Origin: Streptomyces sp. G-G2
GTDB lineage: Bacteria > Actinomycetota > Actinomycetes > Streptomycetales > Streptomycetaceae
DNA: 64,000 bases
Assembly (NCBI RefSeq): GCF_030063135.1
Contig: NZ_JASISO010000024.1
Location: forward strand, 28,689 to 92,688
Direction: 5' to 3'
Part shown: positions 8,567 through 18,150 of the stretch, in pieces
Numbering within the stretch: the stretch's first letter is position 1
Layout: every line of letters starts with the position of its first letter
Notes under the pieces: model-generated
The model's database searches: none
The model's input: the letters and a program-made list of their open reading frames with translations, nothing else
What the model was told of the DNA's origin: nothing
Made by a program: the position numbers and the translations under genes

Positions 8567-9403
8567 CTACCAGATCTGGGCGACCCACTCCGGGTGGTCG
8601 ATGAAGGGGTTCCGGTTGTGCTGGTAGGTGTCGAATATGGCCTGGTTGCGGCGCTGCTCGAAGGCGTCCGGCGGGTCCTGCTGGCTCCACTGCTTCAGTA
8701 CGCTGATCCGGCCTATCGCGGGCGCCGAGCCGTTGTTGACCTTGTCGTTCACTTCCAGGTCGGCGAAGCCGTCGCCGCCGTCGTAGCGGACGGCCATGTA
8801 GAGCAGCATGCGCGCCACGTCGCCCTTGACCGCGTCACGGGGTTCGAAGGAGTCCGAGTCGGTGAAGCTGCCGGGGGCCTCGGCGACCGGGCTGCCGCCC
8901 TTGTCGAAGTCCTTGTTGCCGCGCGTGCTGTTGACCGTCACGTCCTCGGGCCGCAGGTGGTGCAGGTCGGTGCCCGGTCCGGTGGCGGTGCCGAAGTCGC
9001 CGTGGCTCTTGGCCCAGACGTGCTCGCGGTTCCAGTCGTTGGCCCCGCCGCCGTTGGTGGACTTGGCCTGGGAGCGGCCCGAGTAGACCAGGATCACGTT
9101 GTTGTGGTTGGCCGGGTCCTCGTCGGTCACCTTCAGGGCGTCCCACACCTGGTCGTAGGTCACCTTGGACTGGGTCTTGATGATCTCGTGGAGCGCGCTC
9201 TTGAGGGCGGGGCCGGTCTTGCCGGTGGCCGAGGCGTAGTACGCGTCCACGACGGTGGAGCCGGCGGCCGGGGCGGACACGGGTGCGCTGACGGGCGCCG
9301 CCTGCGCGGGTCCCTGACCGGCCGAGGCATGGGCCGGGACGAGCAGCAGGGCCGTCGCGGCGAGCCCGGCGGCCCAGGGCGCCGTGCGCGAGATTCTGAT
9401 CAT
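8567..9403 (-). CDS. Secreted endonuclease I family nuclease
   Basis: Predicted extracellular nuclease of 278 residues. A signal peptide (IRISRTAPWAAGLAATALLLVPAHA) is followed by an Ala/Pro linker and an EndA/Dns-type domain with the catalytic-region motif NREHVWAKSHG and the DLHHLRPED segment, the His/Asn metal site of the endonuclease I family. The family cleaves DNA (some members also RNA) non-specifically with Mg2+. The ATG at 9403 is chosen because the signal peptide begins there and GGAGAGG lies upstream. It is monocistronic and divergent from the DJ-1 gene. A role in scavenging phosphate or nucleotides is inference. Confidence 0.88.
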   Translation of the reverse strand: MIRISRTAPWAAGLAATALLLVPAHASAGQGPAQAAPVSAPVSAPAAGSTVVDAYYASATGKTGPALKSALHEIIKTQSKVTYDQVWDALKVTDEDPANHNNVILVYSGRSQAKSTNGGGANDWNREHVWAKSHGDFGTATGPGTDLHHLRPEDVTVNSTRGNKDFDKGGSPVAEAPGSFTDSDSFEPRDAVKGDVARMLLYMAVRYDGGDGFADLEVNDKVNNGSAPAIGRISVLKQWSQQDPPDAFEQRRNQAIFDTYQHNRNPFIDHPEWVAQIW

Positions 9404-9667
9404 GTGGGGGGTACCTCTCCACACGCACCGCTCCCGCCCGGGGAATTGGCGGGACATCAGGTGGCAGAGCGAGGCTCACATTGTCATGTGCCGAACAGAT
9501 GAAGGACACATGTCGGGAGCCTGGACCTTGCCGTGCCCCATCCGCACGGGCACTCGCGCGGGCACCCGTCCGGGTGAGGCCCCCTTGGCAGGAACCCGCC
9601 GCCCGGGCACGGTGGCGTTGGCCCCGTCGGGGCCGCGTTCCGTGCACAGCCTCACCAGGAGCAGCCC

Positions 9668-10231
9668 ATGGCGAAGATCCTCATCGTGACCGGCGACGCG
9701 GCGGAGTCACTGGAGGTTATCTATCCCTACCAGCGACTGCGCGAAGAGGGCTACGAGGTCCATGTCGCGGCCCCCGCCCGCAAGCAACTGCGTTTCGTCG
9801 TGCATGACTTCGAGGATGGCTTCGACACCTACACCGAGAAGCCGGGCTATTCCTGGCCCGCCGACCTCGCCTTCTCCGAGGTCGACCCGCAGGAGTACGT
9901 CGCCCTGGTCATCCCCGGCGGCCGGGCACCGGAGTACCTGCGCAACGATCCCGAACTCCAGCGCATCGTGGCCGCGTTCACGGGCTCCGACCGGCCCATC
10001 GCCCAGATCTGCCACGGCCCCCTGATCACCGCGGTCGGCGGCGGCCTGGCCGACCGCCGGGTGACCGCCTACCCGGCGCTGGCCCCGGACATGGCGGCCG
10101 CGGGCGCCACCTTCGAGGACTCCGAGGCCGTCGTCGACGGCACCCTCGTCTCCGCCCGTGCGTGGCCCGACCACTCCGCGTGGATGCGGGAGTTCCTGAC
10201 CGTACTGCGCGGCAAGGCCCCGCTGGCCTAG
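9668..10231 (+). CDS. DJ-1/PfpI family protein
   Basis: Class I glutamine-amidotransferase-like fold of 187 residues. The nucleophile elbow is AQICHGP near residue 115, with Cys followed by His as in PfpI/DJ-1 proteins, and the upstream VIPGGRAPEYLRNDPE supplies the conserved Gly-Gly loop. Relatives act as proteases, glyoxalase III/deglycases or chaperones, so the exact reaction is open. The start has AGGAG 6 nt upstream of the ATG. No signal peptide. Monocistronic, with a strong hairpin right after the stop. Confidence 0.9.
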   Translation: MAKILIVTGDAAESLEVIYPYQRLREEGYEVHVAAPARKQLRFVVHDFEDGFDTYTEKPGYSWPADLAFSEVDPQEYVALVIPGGRAPEYLRNDPELQRIVAAFTGSDRPIAQICHGPLITAVGGGLADRRVTAYPALAPDMAAAGATFEDSEAVVDGTLVSARAWPDHSAWMREFLTVLRGKAPLA

Positions 10232-10239
10232 AAAGCGCC

Positions 10240-10279
10240 GCCGTCGAAGGGCCCACCGGCCAGGCGGTGCTTCGACGGC
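10240..10279. terminator. Bidirectional-type hairpin between convergent genes
   Basis: Ten-base perfect arms GCCGTCGAAG (10240-10249) and CTTCGACGGC (10270-10279), with a second CACCG/CGGTG pairing inside the loop. It begins 9 bp after the DJ-1 stop and faces the end of the DUF2330 gene. Confidence 0.8.
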
Positions 10280-10378
10280 CTGGCCTGGGGCGCGTTGCAC
10301 AAGTCCCGCCTGTCCCGCGGCGTCTCGGCGCCCGGCCCTCCTTGTGAAACACGCCCTGGGCCGCCCGTGCCGGTCCGC

Positions 10379-11500
10379 TCAGGCCCGAGCGCGTACGCCG
10401 TCCCGCCCGCGGCGGCGTGCCAGCACGGCCAGCGCCGCCGCGACGACGGCGGCCACCGCCCCGGCGACGACCGTCAGCAGCCAGACCGGGGTCCCGTCGC
10501 CGAGCGCCATCAGCCGCTCCTGGTAGACGACTTGGCGGTAGGGCGTGTCCTGGGCGCTCGCGCGCAGCTCGTGGTCCCCGTCGATCCGGCCGGGATCCGG
10601 GAACCGTTGGTCGATCGCGGTCAGGAACAGCGGTTGCCCGCCCGTCAGTTCGGCCACCGCCTTGCTCACCGCGCCGTCGCTCGCCGTGTCGGCGGCCGGG
10701 TCGATCCTGCCCGCGAAGGTCACTTCGGGCGCGGCGCCGCCGATCGCGGAGCGGGGCTCCATCCGGTGGTCCGCCAGCACGTACAGGCCGAGGGACTGGG
10801 GGGTCTTCGCCAGCCGGGACAGCCGCATCGGATAGACCAGGCGGTCACTGGCGAAGCGGATGCGCAGCGGGTCCAGATCGCCGCCCAGGGTGCGGCCCGG
10901 CTCCTTGGGCGCGAGCCGGACGGCCACGTACTCCCACTTCTGGTCGACGTACGGCTTCAGTTCGGTGGCGAGGCCCTCGGGCAGTTCGAAGCCGTTCTGC
11001 CGCAGCCAGGTGCGCAGCGCGTCCGGGTCGGTCGCCGTGAGGCGGGCCACGTCGAAATCGCCGAGCCGCTCGCGGCCGACGACCCCGACCGGGGCTCCCC
11101 CGGGGGACGGCGCGGCGCCCACCCTGTCCCCGCGGGGGGAGTTGAAGGGCCAGTCGCCGTCCCGCGGCCAGAAGTAGCTCCGGGTCCGGCGTTCGGGCCG
11201 GGTGAACCAGGACAGGTCCGTGAACAGTTCGGGGTCGCCCAGCTCCACGGTCGCCCGGCCGGGCACCGGCATGATCCAGGCGGCCCGGTGCGCGTCCCCG
11301 CCGACCGTGAACCGCATGACGATCTGCTCCGTGGCGCCGTCCCAGCGCACCACGGAGGTCTCTCGGCCGACCCCGATCCGGGACGTGCCGTCGGGGACCA
11401 TCGCTCCGCAGCCGCAGGCGTAGGCGGGGCTGATGAGCGAGCCGAGCTGCGTCGCGAGCAGGGCGAACAGCACGGCGAGGATCCTTCGTTTCTTCCACAC
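10379..11500 (-). CDS. DUF2330 membrane-anchored exported protein
   Basis: A signal peptide (RRILAVLFALLATQLGSLISPAYA) is followed directly by a CGCG motif and a long extracellular domain with WIMPVPGRATVELGDPELF, matching DUF2330. A membrane helix near the C-terminus (PVWLLTVVAGAVAAVVAAALA) followed by an Arg-rich tail anchors it with the domain outside. Family function is unknown. It starts with GTG at 11500 (GTG TGG AAG AAA); no ATG fits before the signal peptide. It stands alone between convergent DJ-1 and the phosphoesterase gene. Confidence 0.85.
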   Translation of the reverse strand: MWKKRRILAVLFALLATQLGSLISPAYACGCGAMVPDGTSRIGVGRETSVVRWDGATEQIVMRFTVGGDAHRAAWIMPVPGRATVELGDPELFTDLSWFTRPERRTRSYFWPRDGDWPFNSPRGDRVGAAPSPGGAPVGVVGRERLGDFDVARLTATDPDALRTWLRQNGFELPEGLATELKPYVDQKWEYVAVRLAPKEPGRTLGGDLDPLRIRFASDRLVYPMRLSRLAKTPQSLGLYVLADHRMEPRSAIGGAAPEVTFAGRIDPAADTASDGAVSKAVAELTGGQPLFLTAIDQRFPDPGRIDGDHELRASAQDTPYRQVVYQERLMALGDGTPVWLLTVVAGAVAAVVAAALAVLARRRGRDGVRARA

Positions 11501-11756
11501 GGGGTCTCAGACGACGGGGAACGTGATCCGGTTCCGGGCCGCCCGTCAGCCCGTTCGGCCCCGCCGGGCCGCCGGCCGGCCGGCGCGCGCAGGGCGGCGA
11601 GCGCGGCGTACCCCGGCCCCGTGCGCGGCCGCCTTCGCGTTCACGGCCGCGTTCGCGGAACCCTCCGACCGTACGGGCTGCGCTCCGGGTACCGCTTCCT
11701 GCCCGTCGTGCGCCATGCCCCCGCCTCGGCTCGCGTGCATGTCTGCGCCGACGAGC

Positions 11757-12791
11757 CTACCCAGCGCCACGCGTCTCCGTCGGGGCCCGGCACACCATGA
11801 ACTCGGGCCGGGCCAGCCCGCGCGCCAGCCGGAGCAGGTCCTCGCCGCCCGGCCCCTCCAGGGTCCAGACGACGGCGCCGGAGCGGCCGTCGGGCCCCGT
11901 GGGCGGCGGCACGGCGGCGAACCGGGCCCGGATGTCCTCCTCGGCCGTCGCCGCGCCCCTCGGGCGGAGGGACTCGTAGCGCACCGGGGCGGTGTCGGCC
12001 TCGCGCACGGCCGGGCCGCCCGCGCCGATCAGCAGGTCGGTGAATCCGCGCCCGCCCCGCTCGGCGGGGCCGCGGCCGTGCGTGTTTCCCGGATACCCGG
12101 CGAAGAGGGAACCTGGGGGCCTCATCCGGTGGTGGACGTGGCCCAGGGCCCAGTAGTCGTAGTCCGCGTCCTCCAGGGTCCGTACGGCGGTCGGGGCGCA
12201 GATCTTGCGGCTCCACGCGCCGTGCAGGCTGGTGTGCAGCAGGCCGATGTTGAACGCGCCGCGGATCCGGCGGGGGTAGCCGGCCGCGATGTCGCGCCGG
12301 TCGTCGGCCTCCACGATCGACTGCCCGTGGACGGCGATCCCGAGGTGGTCCCAGTGGACGGTCTCCGGGGCGTGGGCACCCAGCCAGCGCACCGAGGGCG
12401 GCAGGTGCAGTTTCTGCGGCAGGGGTGTCTCGGCGTCATGGTTGCCGGAGATGACGGCGGTGACGAGGCCCGCGTCGTGGAAGCGGCCCAGCGCGTCCTG
12501 GAAGGCGGCCAGGGCGGTGGCGTCCGCGTGGGCGCGGTCGAAGACGTCCCCGGCGACGAGGACCGCGTCGTAGGGCCCTTCGGCGACCCGGCGCACCAGC
12601 GCTTCCAGGGCGGCGTACGGGGCCCGCTCGGGGTCGATCTCGGGGGCGCCCGGGTAGTCGTCGAGCCCGCGCAGCGGGGAGCCGATGTGCAGGTCGGCGA
12701 GGTGCGCCACCCGTATTCGGCCGCCGGGCGCGGTGGGCTCCCCGCGCGGCTCCGCGTCGGGATCAGGGGGGTGGGGCGCCGGGGGCGTCAC
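11757..12791 (-). CDS. SbcD/Mre11-like DNA repair metallophosphoesterase
   Basis: Calcineurin-like phosphoesterase of 344 residues. The metal-binding motifs occur in order: DLHIGS, GDVFDR, GNHD, HTSLHG and GHVHH. This is the arrangement of SbcD/Mre11/YhaO nucleases, which process DNA ends, usually with an SbcC/Rad50-type partner. No such partner is in the window. The GTG at 12791 is chosen because GGAGG lies 5 nt upstream; the further upstream open frame is Arg-rich and not protein-like. No signal peptide. Confidence 0.88.
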   Translation of the reverse strand: MTPPAPHPPDPDAEPRGEPTAPGGRIRVAHLADLHIGSPLRGLDDYPGAPEIDPERAPYAALEALVRRVAEGPYDAVLVAGDVFDRAHADATALAAFQDALGRFHDAGLVTAVISGNHDAETPLPQKLHLPPSVRWLGAHAPETVHWDHLGIAVHGQSIVEADDRRDIAAGYPRRIRGAFNIGLLHTSLHGAWSRKICAPTAVRTLEDADYDYWALGHVHHRMRPPGSLFAGYPGNTHGRGPAERGGRGFTDLLIGAGGPAVREADTAPVRYESLRPRGAATAEEDIRARFAAVPPPTGPDGRSGAVVWTLEGPGGEDLLRLARGLARPEFMVCRAPTETRGAG

Positions 12792-13056
12792 ACGGACCTC
12801 CGGCCGCCGACGCCGCCGCGTCCGGGGGCGGCGCAGTCGGGGTCGGGGTCGGCCGGAGTCGGTGGCCTGGAGCGCGGGACGGTCGTGGCGCCGAGCACGT
12901 GGGCAGTGTAGGGGACGGCCGCGGCGTCGGGGGCGGCGCCCCGGAGCGGATCCGTCCGCCCGGCCGGAACCCACCCACCGGGTCCGGCGGAGCGGCGGCG
13001 CGCCGTACGGGCAGCGGGGCGGGCGCCGCCCGTACGACCGCGGGGCGGGACGGCGG

Positions 13057-13950
13057 TCAGCGCGGCGCGGAGCACGACCGGTCGCGGTGGCCGCCCAGGA
13101 TCAGATCCGTCTTGAACGCGTCGCGTTCCAGCAGCCAGCCCTCCGCGCGCAGGATGCGCATCAGGTCGGCGCGCAGCCGTACGGCCTCGGCGAAGGTCGC
13201 CGCCTTGGCGGTGATCTCGGTGAACCAGGACTCCCCGCCGTCCGCGTCGCGGATCGGGGTCACCTGCATCTCCGTCCGGTGGCCGAGGATCTCGCCGGGG
13301 TAGTTGGTCTGCCGTACGGGCCCGTGGACCAGGGAGTCGGCCGTGACGGCTTCGGCCCAACCGGGCGGCATGGCGGGCCACTTCCTCATCTTGCCGGGCA
13401 GCCGCTCCAGGGCGAGGGCGCGGGACGCGTCCCGGTCCGGCAGCTCGCCCGGGGGCCGGTCCGGTGCGGGCTCGCTCTTCTTGTTGGAGAAGTCCAGCGT
13501 GGCCCGCGAGTAACTGAGGTTGACCTGCGGGGTGTAGTTGCAGGTACCCGCGTCGAAGCTGTGCGCGTTGGCCCGGTCGAGGGCTTCCTCGACGGCAGCG
13601 CGGTCGGTTCCGTCGCCCTCGATGTCGAACCGGGTCTTGTAGGTCAGCCGGATCCGGTCCTCGTCGTCGTCGTGGCGGAACCTGACGATCCAGCCCTGCC
13701 CGGCGAAGCTCAGCCGGGCGTCGTCGATGTACTGGGCGACCTCGCAGCCGCTCGGCTCCCGGAGGCCGAGCGCGGCCGCCACCCGTTCCAGCGGGACGCC
13801 GTCGCGGCCCAGGATCAGCGCGGGGTCGGCCAGCAGCTTGACCTGGTAGGTCGGCGCCGCGTTGGGCGCCGCCCGGACGAGTGCGCACTGAACGAGCGCG
13901 GCCCGGACGGGCGCGGCCGTGACCGCAAGCGCCCATGTCGCTGCCCCCAC
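13057..13950 (-). CDS. Putative exported protein with weak CYTH-like pattern
   Basis: About 297 residues beginning with a hydrophobic ATWALAVTAAPVRA segment that reads as a signal peptide, although it is short. The core has YQVKLLADP, then GWIVRFRHDDDEDRIRLTYKTRF, resembling the strand order of CYTH/triphosphate-tunnel domains. The usual ExExK is degenerate (Tyr-Gln-Val-Lys), so catalysis is doubtful. The start is chosen among three consecutive GTG codons as the one 7 nt after AAGGGG. It lies in the same direction as, and downstream of, the A-T-R enzyme gene, about 170 bp from it. Confidence 0.55.
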   Translation of the reverse strand: MGAATWALAVTAAPVRAALVQCALVRAAPNAAPTYQVKLLADPALILGRDGVPLERVAAALGLREPSGCEVAQYIDDARLSFAGQGWIVRFRHDDDEDRIRLTYKTRFDIEGDGTDRAAVEEALDRANAHSFDAGTCNYTPQVNLSYSRATLDFSNKKSEPAPDRPPGELPDRDASRALALERLPGKMRKWPAMPPGWAEAVTADSLVHGPVRQTNYPGEILGHRTEMQVTPIRDADGGESWFTEITAKAATFAEAVRLRADLMRILRAEGWLLERDAFKTDLILGGHRDRSCSAPR

Positions 13951-14126
13951 CACCACACCCCTTGAGTTCGCGCCGCACCGCCGGTCTCCTGACCTGCGAG
14001 GTCGTCCGACCTTACGGGGTGCGTGGCGCCGACGCCCACCTCATCGGCTTCCCGTGGCGTCACCGTGACGTCGACCGGATCCCGCGGCCGCCGGCCGACG
14101 GTCGCGGAACCGACCCCCGGAGCGGC

Positions 14127-17100
14127 CTACCGGACGGGCTCGGGGATGAATCCGGAGGCGTGGAAATACCCGATATAGGCATCAAGCAGGGCATCGTCCA
14201 CGGGCGGACAGCTCAGCCCGCTGCCCGCCAGTCCGCTGTCGATCCGCTCCCGGCCGAGCGCCGGAAAGTGATCGGTCGTACAGAGTTCCTCAAGTGTGAG
14301 GTCGCTTCCCGCCGCCAATGTGGTGAACCGGGGGGCGAACGGCGCGAAGGGGTGACCCGGCCGGTCGGCGAGATGCGCTTCCATCGCACCGGTCCAGTGG
14401 CGGTAGCCGACGGTCTCGACGGGGTGGCCGTGGGCGCGCAGCCGCCGTACGAGGTCGCCGAGCAGCGCCTCGCGCGGGTTGACGTGGTGGTACGTCTGCC
14501 CCACGGCCTCCTCGCGCGTCGCCAGGTGGACGATCGCGGCGGCCGCGTGGTCCACCGGGACGAAGTTGAGGGCCACCGGCAGATCGGGGGCGAGCCCCAG
14601 CTCCGTGATGATCCTGAACAGCTCGCAGAGGGCGGCCCCGCTGTCCCAGGTGTGGCTCCGGGTGTCTCCGGTGATCTCGTGGGGGCGGTGGACGGCCAGC
14701 GGCAATCCGGCCCGGGCCGCCTTGCGCAGCAGTTCCTCGGCGACCCATTTGCTCTCGGTGTACCCCATGGAGAGCAGTTCGACGTGGTCGAGCGGGGTGT
14801 CCTCGGTGACCGCGCGGACGCCCGCCGCGCCGAAGCCGTGCACCACCCCGATGGTGGAGACGTAGTGCAGCGGCACGGCCCGGCCCGCGGCGAGCGCGAT
14901 CAGCTCCCCGGTGCCGTCGACGTTGGCGGGGCGCAACTGCTCATAGGGATAGAGGAAGTTGACGTCGGCCCCGCAGTGGTGGATGACGTCCGCACGGGCG
15001 GCCTGGTGCGCGAAGTCGGCCGCGGAGAGCCCGAGCCGGGGCTGCGCCAGGTCGCCGGGCAGCGGGTGGATCCGGCCTCGCGGCAGCGGCCGGGTGATGC
15101 CGTGGCGGAGCTGGGCCGCGGCGATGCGCTCGTGGGCGTGCGCGCGGTCCCGGGCGCGTACGAGCAGGTGCAGGTCGGCGTCGGTGCGGTCGAGCAGCTC
15201 GCGCAGCAGGTGGGCGCCGAGGAAGCCGCTGGCCCCGGTGAGCAGGACGTGGCGGGGCACCCGCCAGTCGGGTCGGTCGTGCGCGGTGATGGGGACGGGG
15301 GTGACGCGCGGGACGGGGCGTTCCAGGTCCGCGAGCCAGCGTCCGGCGAGGGGGGTGCCGCGCGGGGTGGGCCGGTCGTGGACGGTGGCCTCGACGGCGA
15401 CGGTGAAGGCCTTCAGGGTGGGCTGGTTGAGGAGTTCGCCGACCAGGCGGTAGCTGTGCGAGCCGCTGATGGACAGGGCGGCCTGGACGGTGTTGACGAG
15501 CTGGGCGGCGATCAGGGAGTTGCCGCCGCGGACGAAGAAGTCGTCGTCCGGTTCGTGCGAGACGTCCTGCGGGAGGGTCTGCTCCCAGATGCGGGCGACC
15601 AGCGCGGCGACGGTTCCGGGTCCCGCCCCCGGCTCGGGGTCCGGGCCCGCGCCGGGCACCGTCAGAGCGAGCAGCGCGGCCCGGTCGACCTTGCCGTTGG
15701 GGGTCAGCGGCAGCCGGTCGAGCACGGTGATGGTCGCCGGGACCATGAACGCGGGCAGCCGTTCGGCGAGGTGGGCGCGCAGTTCCCGTACGTCGGGGTG
15801 GCGGCCGGGGCGGGCGACGTAGAGCGCGAGATGGCGGGTGGCGCCGTCCTCGCGGGCCAGCACCACCGAGCCCGCGGTTCCGGGGTGCTCCGCGAGCGCG
15901 TCGCGGATCTCGTCGGGTTCGATGCGGAAGCCGCGCACTTTGACCTGGTCGTCGCGGCGGCCGCGGAACTCCATCAGGCCATCCGCGCGGCGGCGTACGA
16001 AGTCGCCCGTGCGGTAGAAGCGGGTCTGCCCGGCTTCGGTACCGGAGTCGAGAGTCACGAAGCGGCGGGCGCTCTCGGCCGGGTTGTTCAGGTAGCCCGC
16101 GGCGACGGCGGCCCCGCCGACGCACAGCTCGCCCTCCTCCCCCGGCCCGGCCGGCACGCCGTCCTCGCGCAGCACCAGGCAGAGCGTGTCGGCGATCGGG
16201 TGGCCGATGGGGATGCCGGTGGCGCCCGCGGGGACGCGGTCCACGCGGTGGGCGACCGCTACGCAGGCGGTCTCGGTGGGTCCGTAGGCGTTGACCAGCT
16301 GCTGCGGGCGGCCCCGTTCGAGCACGCGGCGGGCCGCGTCGGGGCGCAGGGCCTCGCCGCCGGTCACGACGTAGCGCAGGCCCGCGAAGGTCTCGGGGCG
16401 TTCGTGGGCTATGTGGTGGAAGACGCTGGTGGTGGCGAAGAGGACGGTGATGTCCTGGTCGCGCAGGAAGGTGTCGAGGGCGTAGGGGGCGAGCAGCAGG
16501 GTGGAGTCGGCGGGGACCAGGCAGGCGCCGTTCAGCAGGGCGGGCCACATCTCCAGCACCGAGGCGTCGAAGGAGAGGGTGGCGGCGTGCAGGACCCGGT
16601 CGGTGGGGCGGATGTCGAGGAACCCGTTGTCGACGGAGAGCCGGACCAGTCCGCGCTGGGGCACGGCCACGGCCTTGGGGCGGCCGGTGGTGCCGGAGGT
16701 GAACATGATGTAGGCGGGTACGTCGGCCGCCGTCGGCGCCGCCCGCCCGGGCGGGGGCGGCCGCTCGTCCGGGGCCGCGGCCCGCCCGGCTCCGAGGACG
16801 CGCTCGTAGTCCCAGGTGGGCGCCAGTTCGGGGGGTACCGAGCCCGCGCCGGGGAGCCGGACGACGGCGAGCGCGGAGGTGTCCTCCAGCATGCCGGTCA
16901 CCCGGGCGGCGGGCAGCGTCGGGTCCAGCGGCAGATAGGTCGCTCCGGCGCAGACCGCACCGAGGAGGGCCACGCAGGCCTGCGGGCCGCGGGAGCCCGC
17001 CACCGCGACCACCGCGCCGGGGGTGACCCCCATCGTGCGCAGTCCGGCGGCGAACTCCCTGACCCGGTGCGCGAGTTCGGCGTAGGTGTACCGCACGCCG

Positions 17101-17225
17101 CCCGGTTCGTCGACGGCGAGCCGTTCGGCGTACCGCCGGGCCCGTTCGAAGAACAGCTCGGCCACCGGCCGTCCGTGATCGTTCACGTGCGCCCGGCCCG
17201 CCGGGTCCCCAGCTGCCTCGGTCAT
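14127..17225 (-). CDS. Free-standing NRPS-like enzyme: adenylation, carrier, thioester reductase (A-T-R)
   Basis: A 1,032-residue enzyme. The A domain (about 20-520) has FTSGTTGRPKAV, NAYGPTE, YRTGDFVRR and NGKVDR. The carrier domain (about 535-612) has the phosphopantetheine serine in GGNSL (Ser570). The reductase (about 655-1020) has the NAD(P)-binding TGASGFLG (663-670) and YTESK. There is no condensation domain. The expected reaction is activation of one amino or carboxylic acid, thioester loading, and reductive release as an aldehyde or alcohol. Aligning against GrsA by eye gives specificity residues D220 A221 L224 S267 V287 G289 A313 C321 V322 K512. I do not recognise that code. Downstream of a two-component pair on the same strand. 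Confidence 0.92.
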   Translation of the reverse strand: MTEAAGDPAGRAHVNDHGRPVAELFFERARRYAERLAVDEPGGVRYTYAELAHRVREFAAGLRTMGVTPGAVVAVAGSRGPQACVALLGAVCAGATYLPLDPTLPAARVTGMLEDTSALAVVRLPGAGSVPPELAPTWDYERVLGAGRAAAPDERPPPPGRAAPTAADVPAYIMFTSGTTGRPKAVAVPQRGLVRLSVDNGFLDIRPTDRVLHAATLSFDASVLEMWPALLNGACLVPADSTLLLAPYALDTFLRDQDITVLFATTSVFHHIAHERPETFAGLRYVVTGGEALRPDAARRVLERGRPQQLVNAYGPTETACVAVAHRVDRVPAGATGIPIGHPIADTLCLVLREDGVPAGPGEEGELCVGGAAVAAGYLNNPAESARRFVTLDSGTEAGQTRFYRTGDFVRRRADGLMEFRGRRDDQVKVRGFRIEPDEIRDALAEHPGTAGSVVLAREDGATRHLALYVARPGRHPDVRELRAHLAERLPAFMVPATITVLDRLPLTPNGKVDRAALLALTVPGAGPDPEPGAGPGTVAALVARIWEQTLPQDVSHEPDDDFFVRGGNSLIAAQLVNTVQAALSISGSHSYRLVGELLNQPTLKAFTVAVEATVHDRPTPRGTPLAGRWLADLERPVPRVTPVPITAHDRPDWRVPRHVLLTGASGFLGAHLLRELLDRTDADLHLLVRARDRAHAHERIAAAQLRHGITRPLPRGRIHPLPGDLAQPRLGLSAADFAHQAARADVIHHCGADVNFLYPYEQLRPANVDGTGELIALAAGRAVPLHYVSTIGVVHGFGAAGVRAVTEDTPLDHVELLSMGYTESKWVAEELLRKAARAGLPLAVHRPHEITGDTRSHTWDSGAALCELFRIITELGLAPDLPVALNFVPVDHAAAAIVHLATREEAVGQTYHHVNPREALLGDLVRRLRAHGHPVETVGYRHWTGAMEAHLADRPGHPFAPFAPRFTTLAAGSDLTLEELCTTDHFPALGRERIDSGLAGSGLSCPPVDDALLDAYIGYFHASGFIPEPVR

Positions 17226-17313
17226 CGACGATCACCCTCTCCGCTCAGGACGGAACGTATCCGCGCTGCGGATTTCCGAGAGCGGGCCGACGATTTCCGG
17301 CCATCGGGGACGG

Positions 17314-18150
17314 TCAGGACAGCGCGAAGCCGGCTGGTCGGTCGGGCGACTGTGGCATGTCCGCGGTGCGGGCGGGCTCGACCAGTCCCGAGTCGTAGGC
17401 CGCGATGACCGCCTGGGCCCGGTCGCGGACGCCGAGCTTGCCGAAGACGTTCGTGATGTGGTTCTTCACGGTGGATCCGCTGATGTCCATGCCGCGGGCG
17501 ATCTCCGCGTTGTCCAGGCCGGTGGCCATCAGCCGCCACACCTCGGCCTCCCGGGGCGTCAGCTCGCCGGGGAGCTGCGCGGGGGCGGGCGGGCGTGGCG
17601 CGGCGGGGGACGTGACGTAGGCGGAGAGCAGCCGGGTGAGCAGCCGGGGGGCGACGGCGGCCTCGCCGGTGTGGACGGTGCGGACCGCCGCGATCAGTTC
17701 TTCCGGGGAGACGTCCTTGGGCAGGAAGCCGGAGGCTCCCGCGCGCAGGGCGGCCACGACGTACTCGTCCAGGTCGAAGGTGCTCAGGGCGAGGACCCGG
17801 CACGCGGGCAGCTCTTCGGTGATCCGGCCGGTGGCGCCGACCCCGTCCAGGACGGGCATCCGGATGTCCATCACGATGACGTCGGGACGGTGCTGCCGGG
17901 CGAGGGCGACGGCCTCCTCGCCGTCACCGGCCTCGGCGACGACCTCGAAGGCGGGGTCGGGCCCGAGGATCAGGGCCAGGCCGCGGCGGACCAGCGGCTG
18001 GTCGTCCGCGATCAGGATCCGGATCGGCCCCGCGGGGCCGGTGGCTCCGGATGCCGCGGCCCCGGATGCCGCGCCTCCGGACGAGGCTCCGGAAGTGGAC
18101 GCCGATGAGGCTCCGGAGGTGGATGCGGACGCGTGCACGGCCTCGGTCAT
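17314..18150 (-). CDS. NarL/FixJ-type response regulator with Ala/Ser-rich N-terminal extension
   Basis: A receiver domain starts near residue 43 with IRILIADDQPLVRRG, followed by the phosphoacceptor in VIVMDIRMPVLDG, ALSTFD and LPKDVSPEEL, then a LuxR-type HTH (LTPREAEVWRLMATGLDNAEIARGMDISGSTVKNHITNVFGKLGV). About 40 residues of repeated ASTSGASS-like sequence precede the receiver, which is unusual. Its ATG overlaps the kinase stop by 4 nt (ATGA), so the pair is translationally coupled. The A-T-R gene follows 88 bp downstream on the same strand and is a likely target, by inference. Confidence 0.93.
   Translation of the reverse strand: MTEAVHASASTSGASSASTSGASSGGAASGAAASGATGPAGPIRILIADDQPLVRRGLALILGPDPAFEVVAEAGDGEEAVALARQHRPDVIVMDIRMPVLDGVGATGRITEELPACRVLALSTFDLDEYVVAALRAGASGFLPKDVSPEELIAAVRTVHTGEAAVAPRLLTRLLSAYVTSPAAPRPPAPAQLPGELTPREAEVWRLMATGLDNAEIARGMDISGSTVKNHITNVFGKLGVRDRAQAVIAAYDSGLVEPARTADMPQSPDRPAGFALS

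Noticed and set aside
8019..8627. 202-codon plus-strand frame in the 7.9-8.6 kb gap
   Set aside because: No domain or ribosome site, and its end overlaps the endonuclease C-terminus on the other strand. Only short protein-like scraps are visible.
11546..11770. 74-codon minus-strand frame between DUF2330 and the phosphoesterase gene
   Set aside because: Ala/Arg-rich, no ribosome site and no conserved pattern; the stretch is left as an unassigned spacer.
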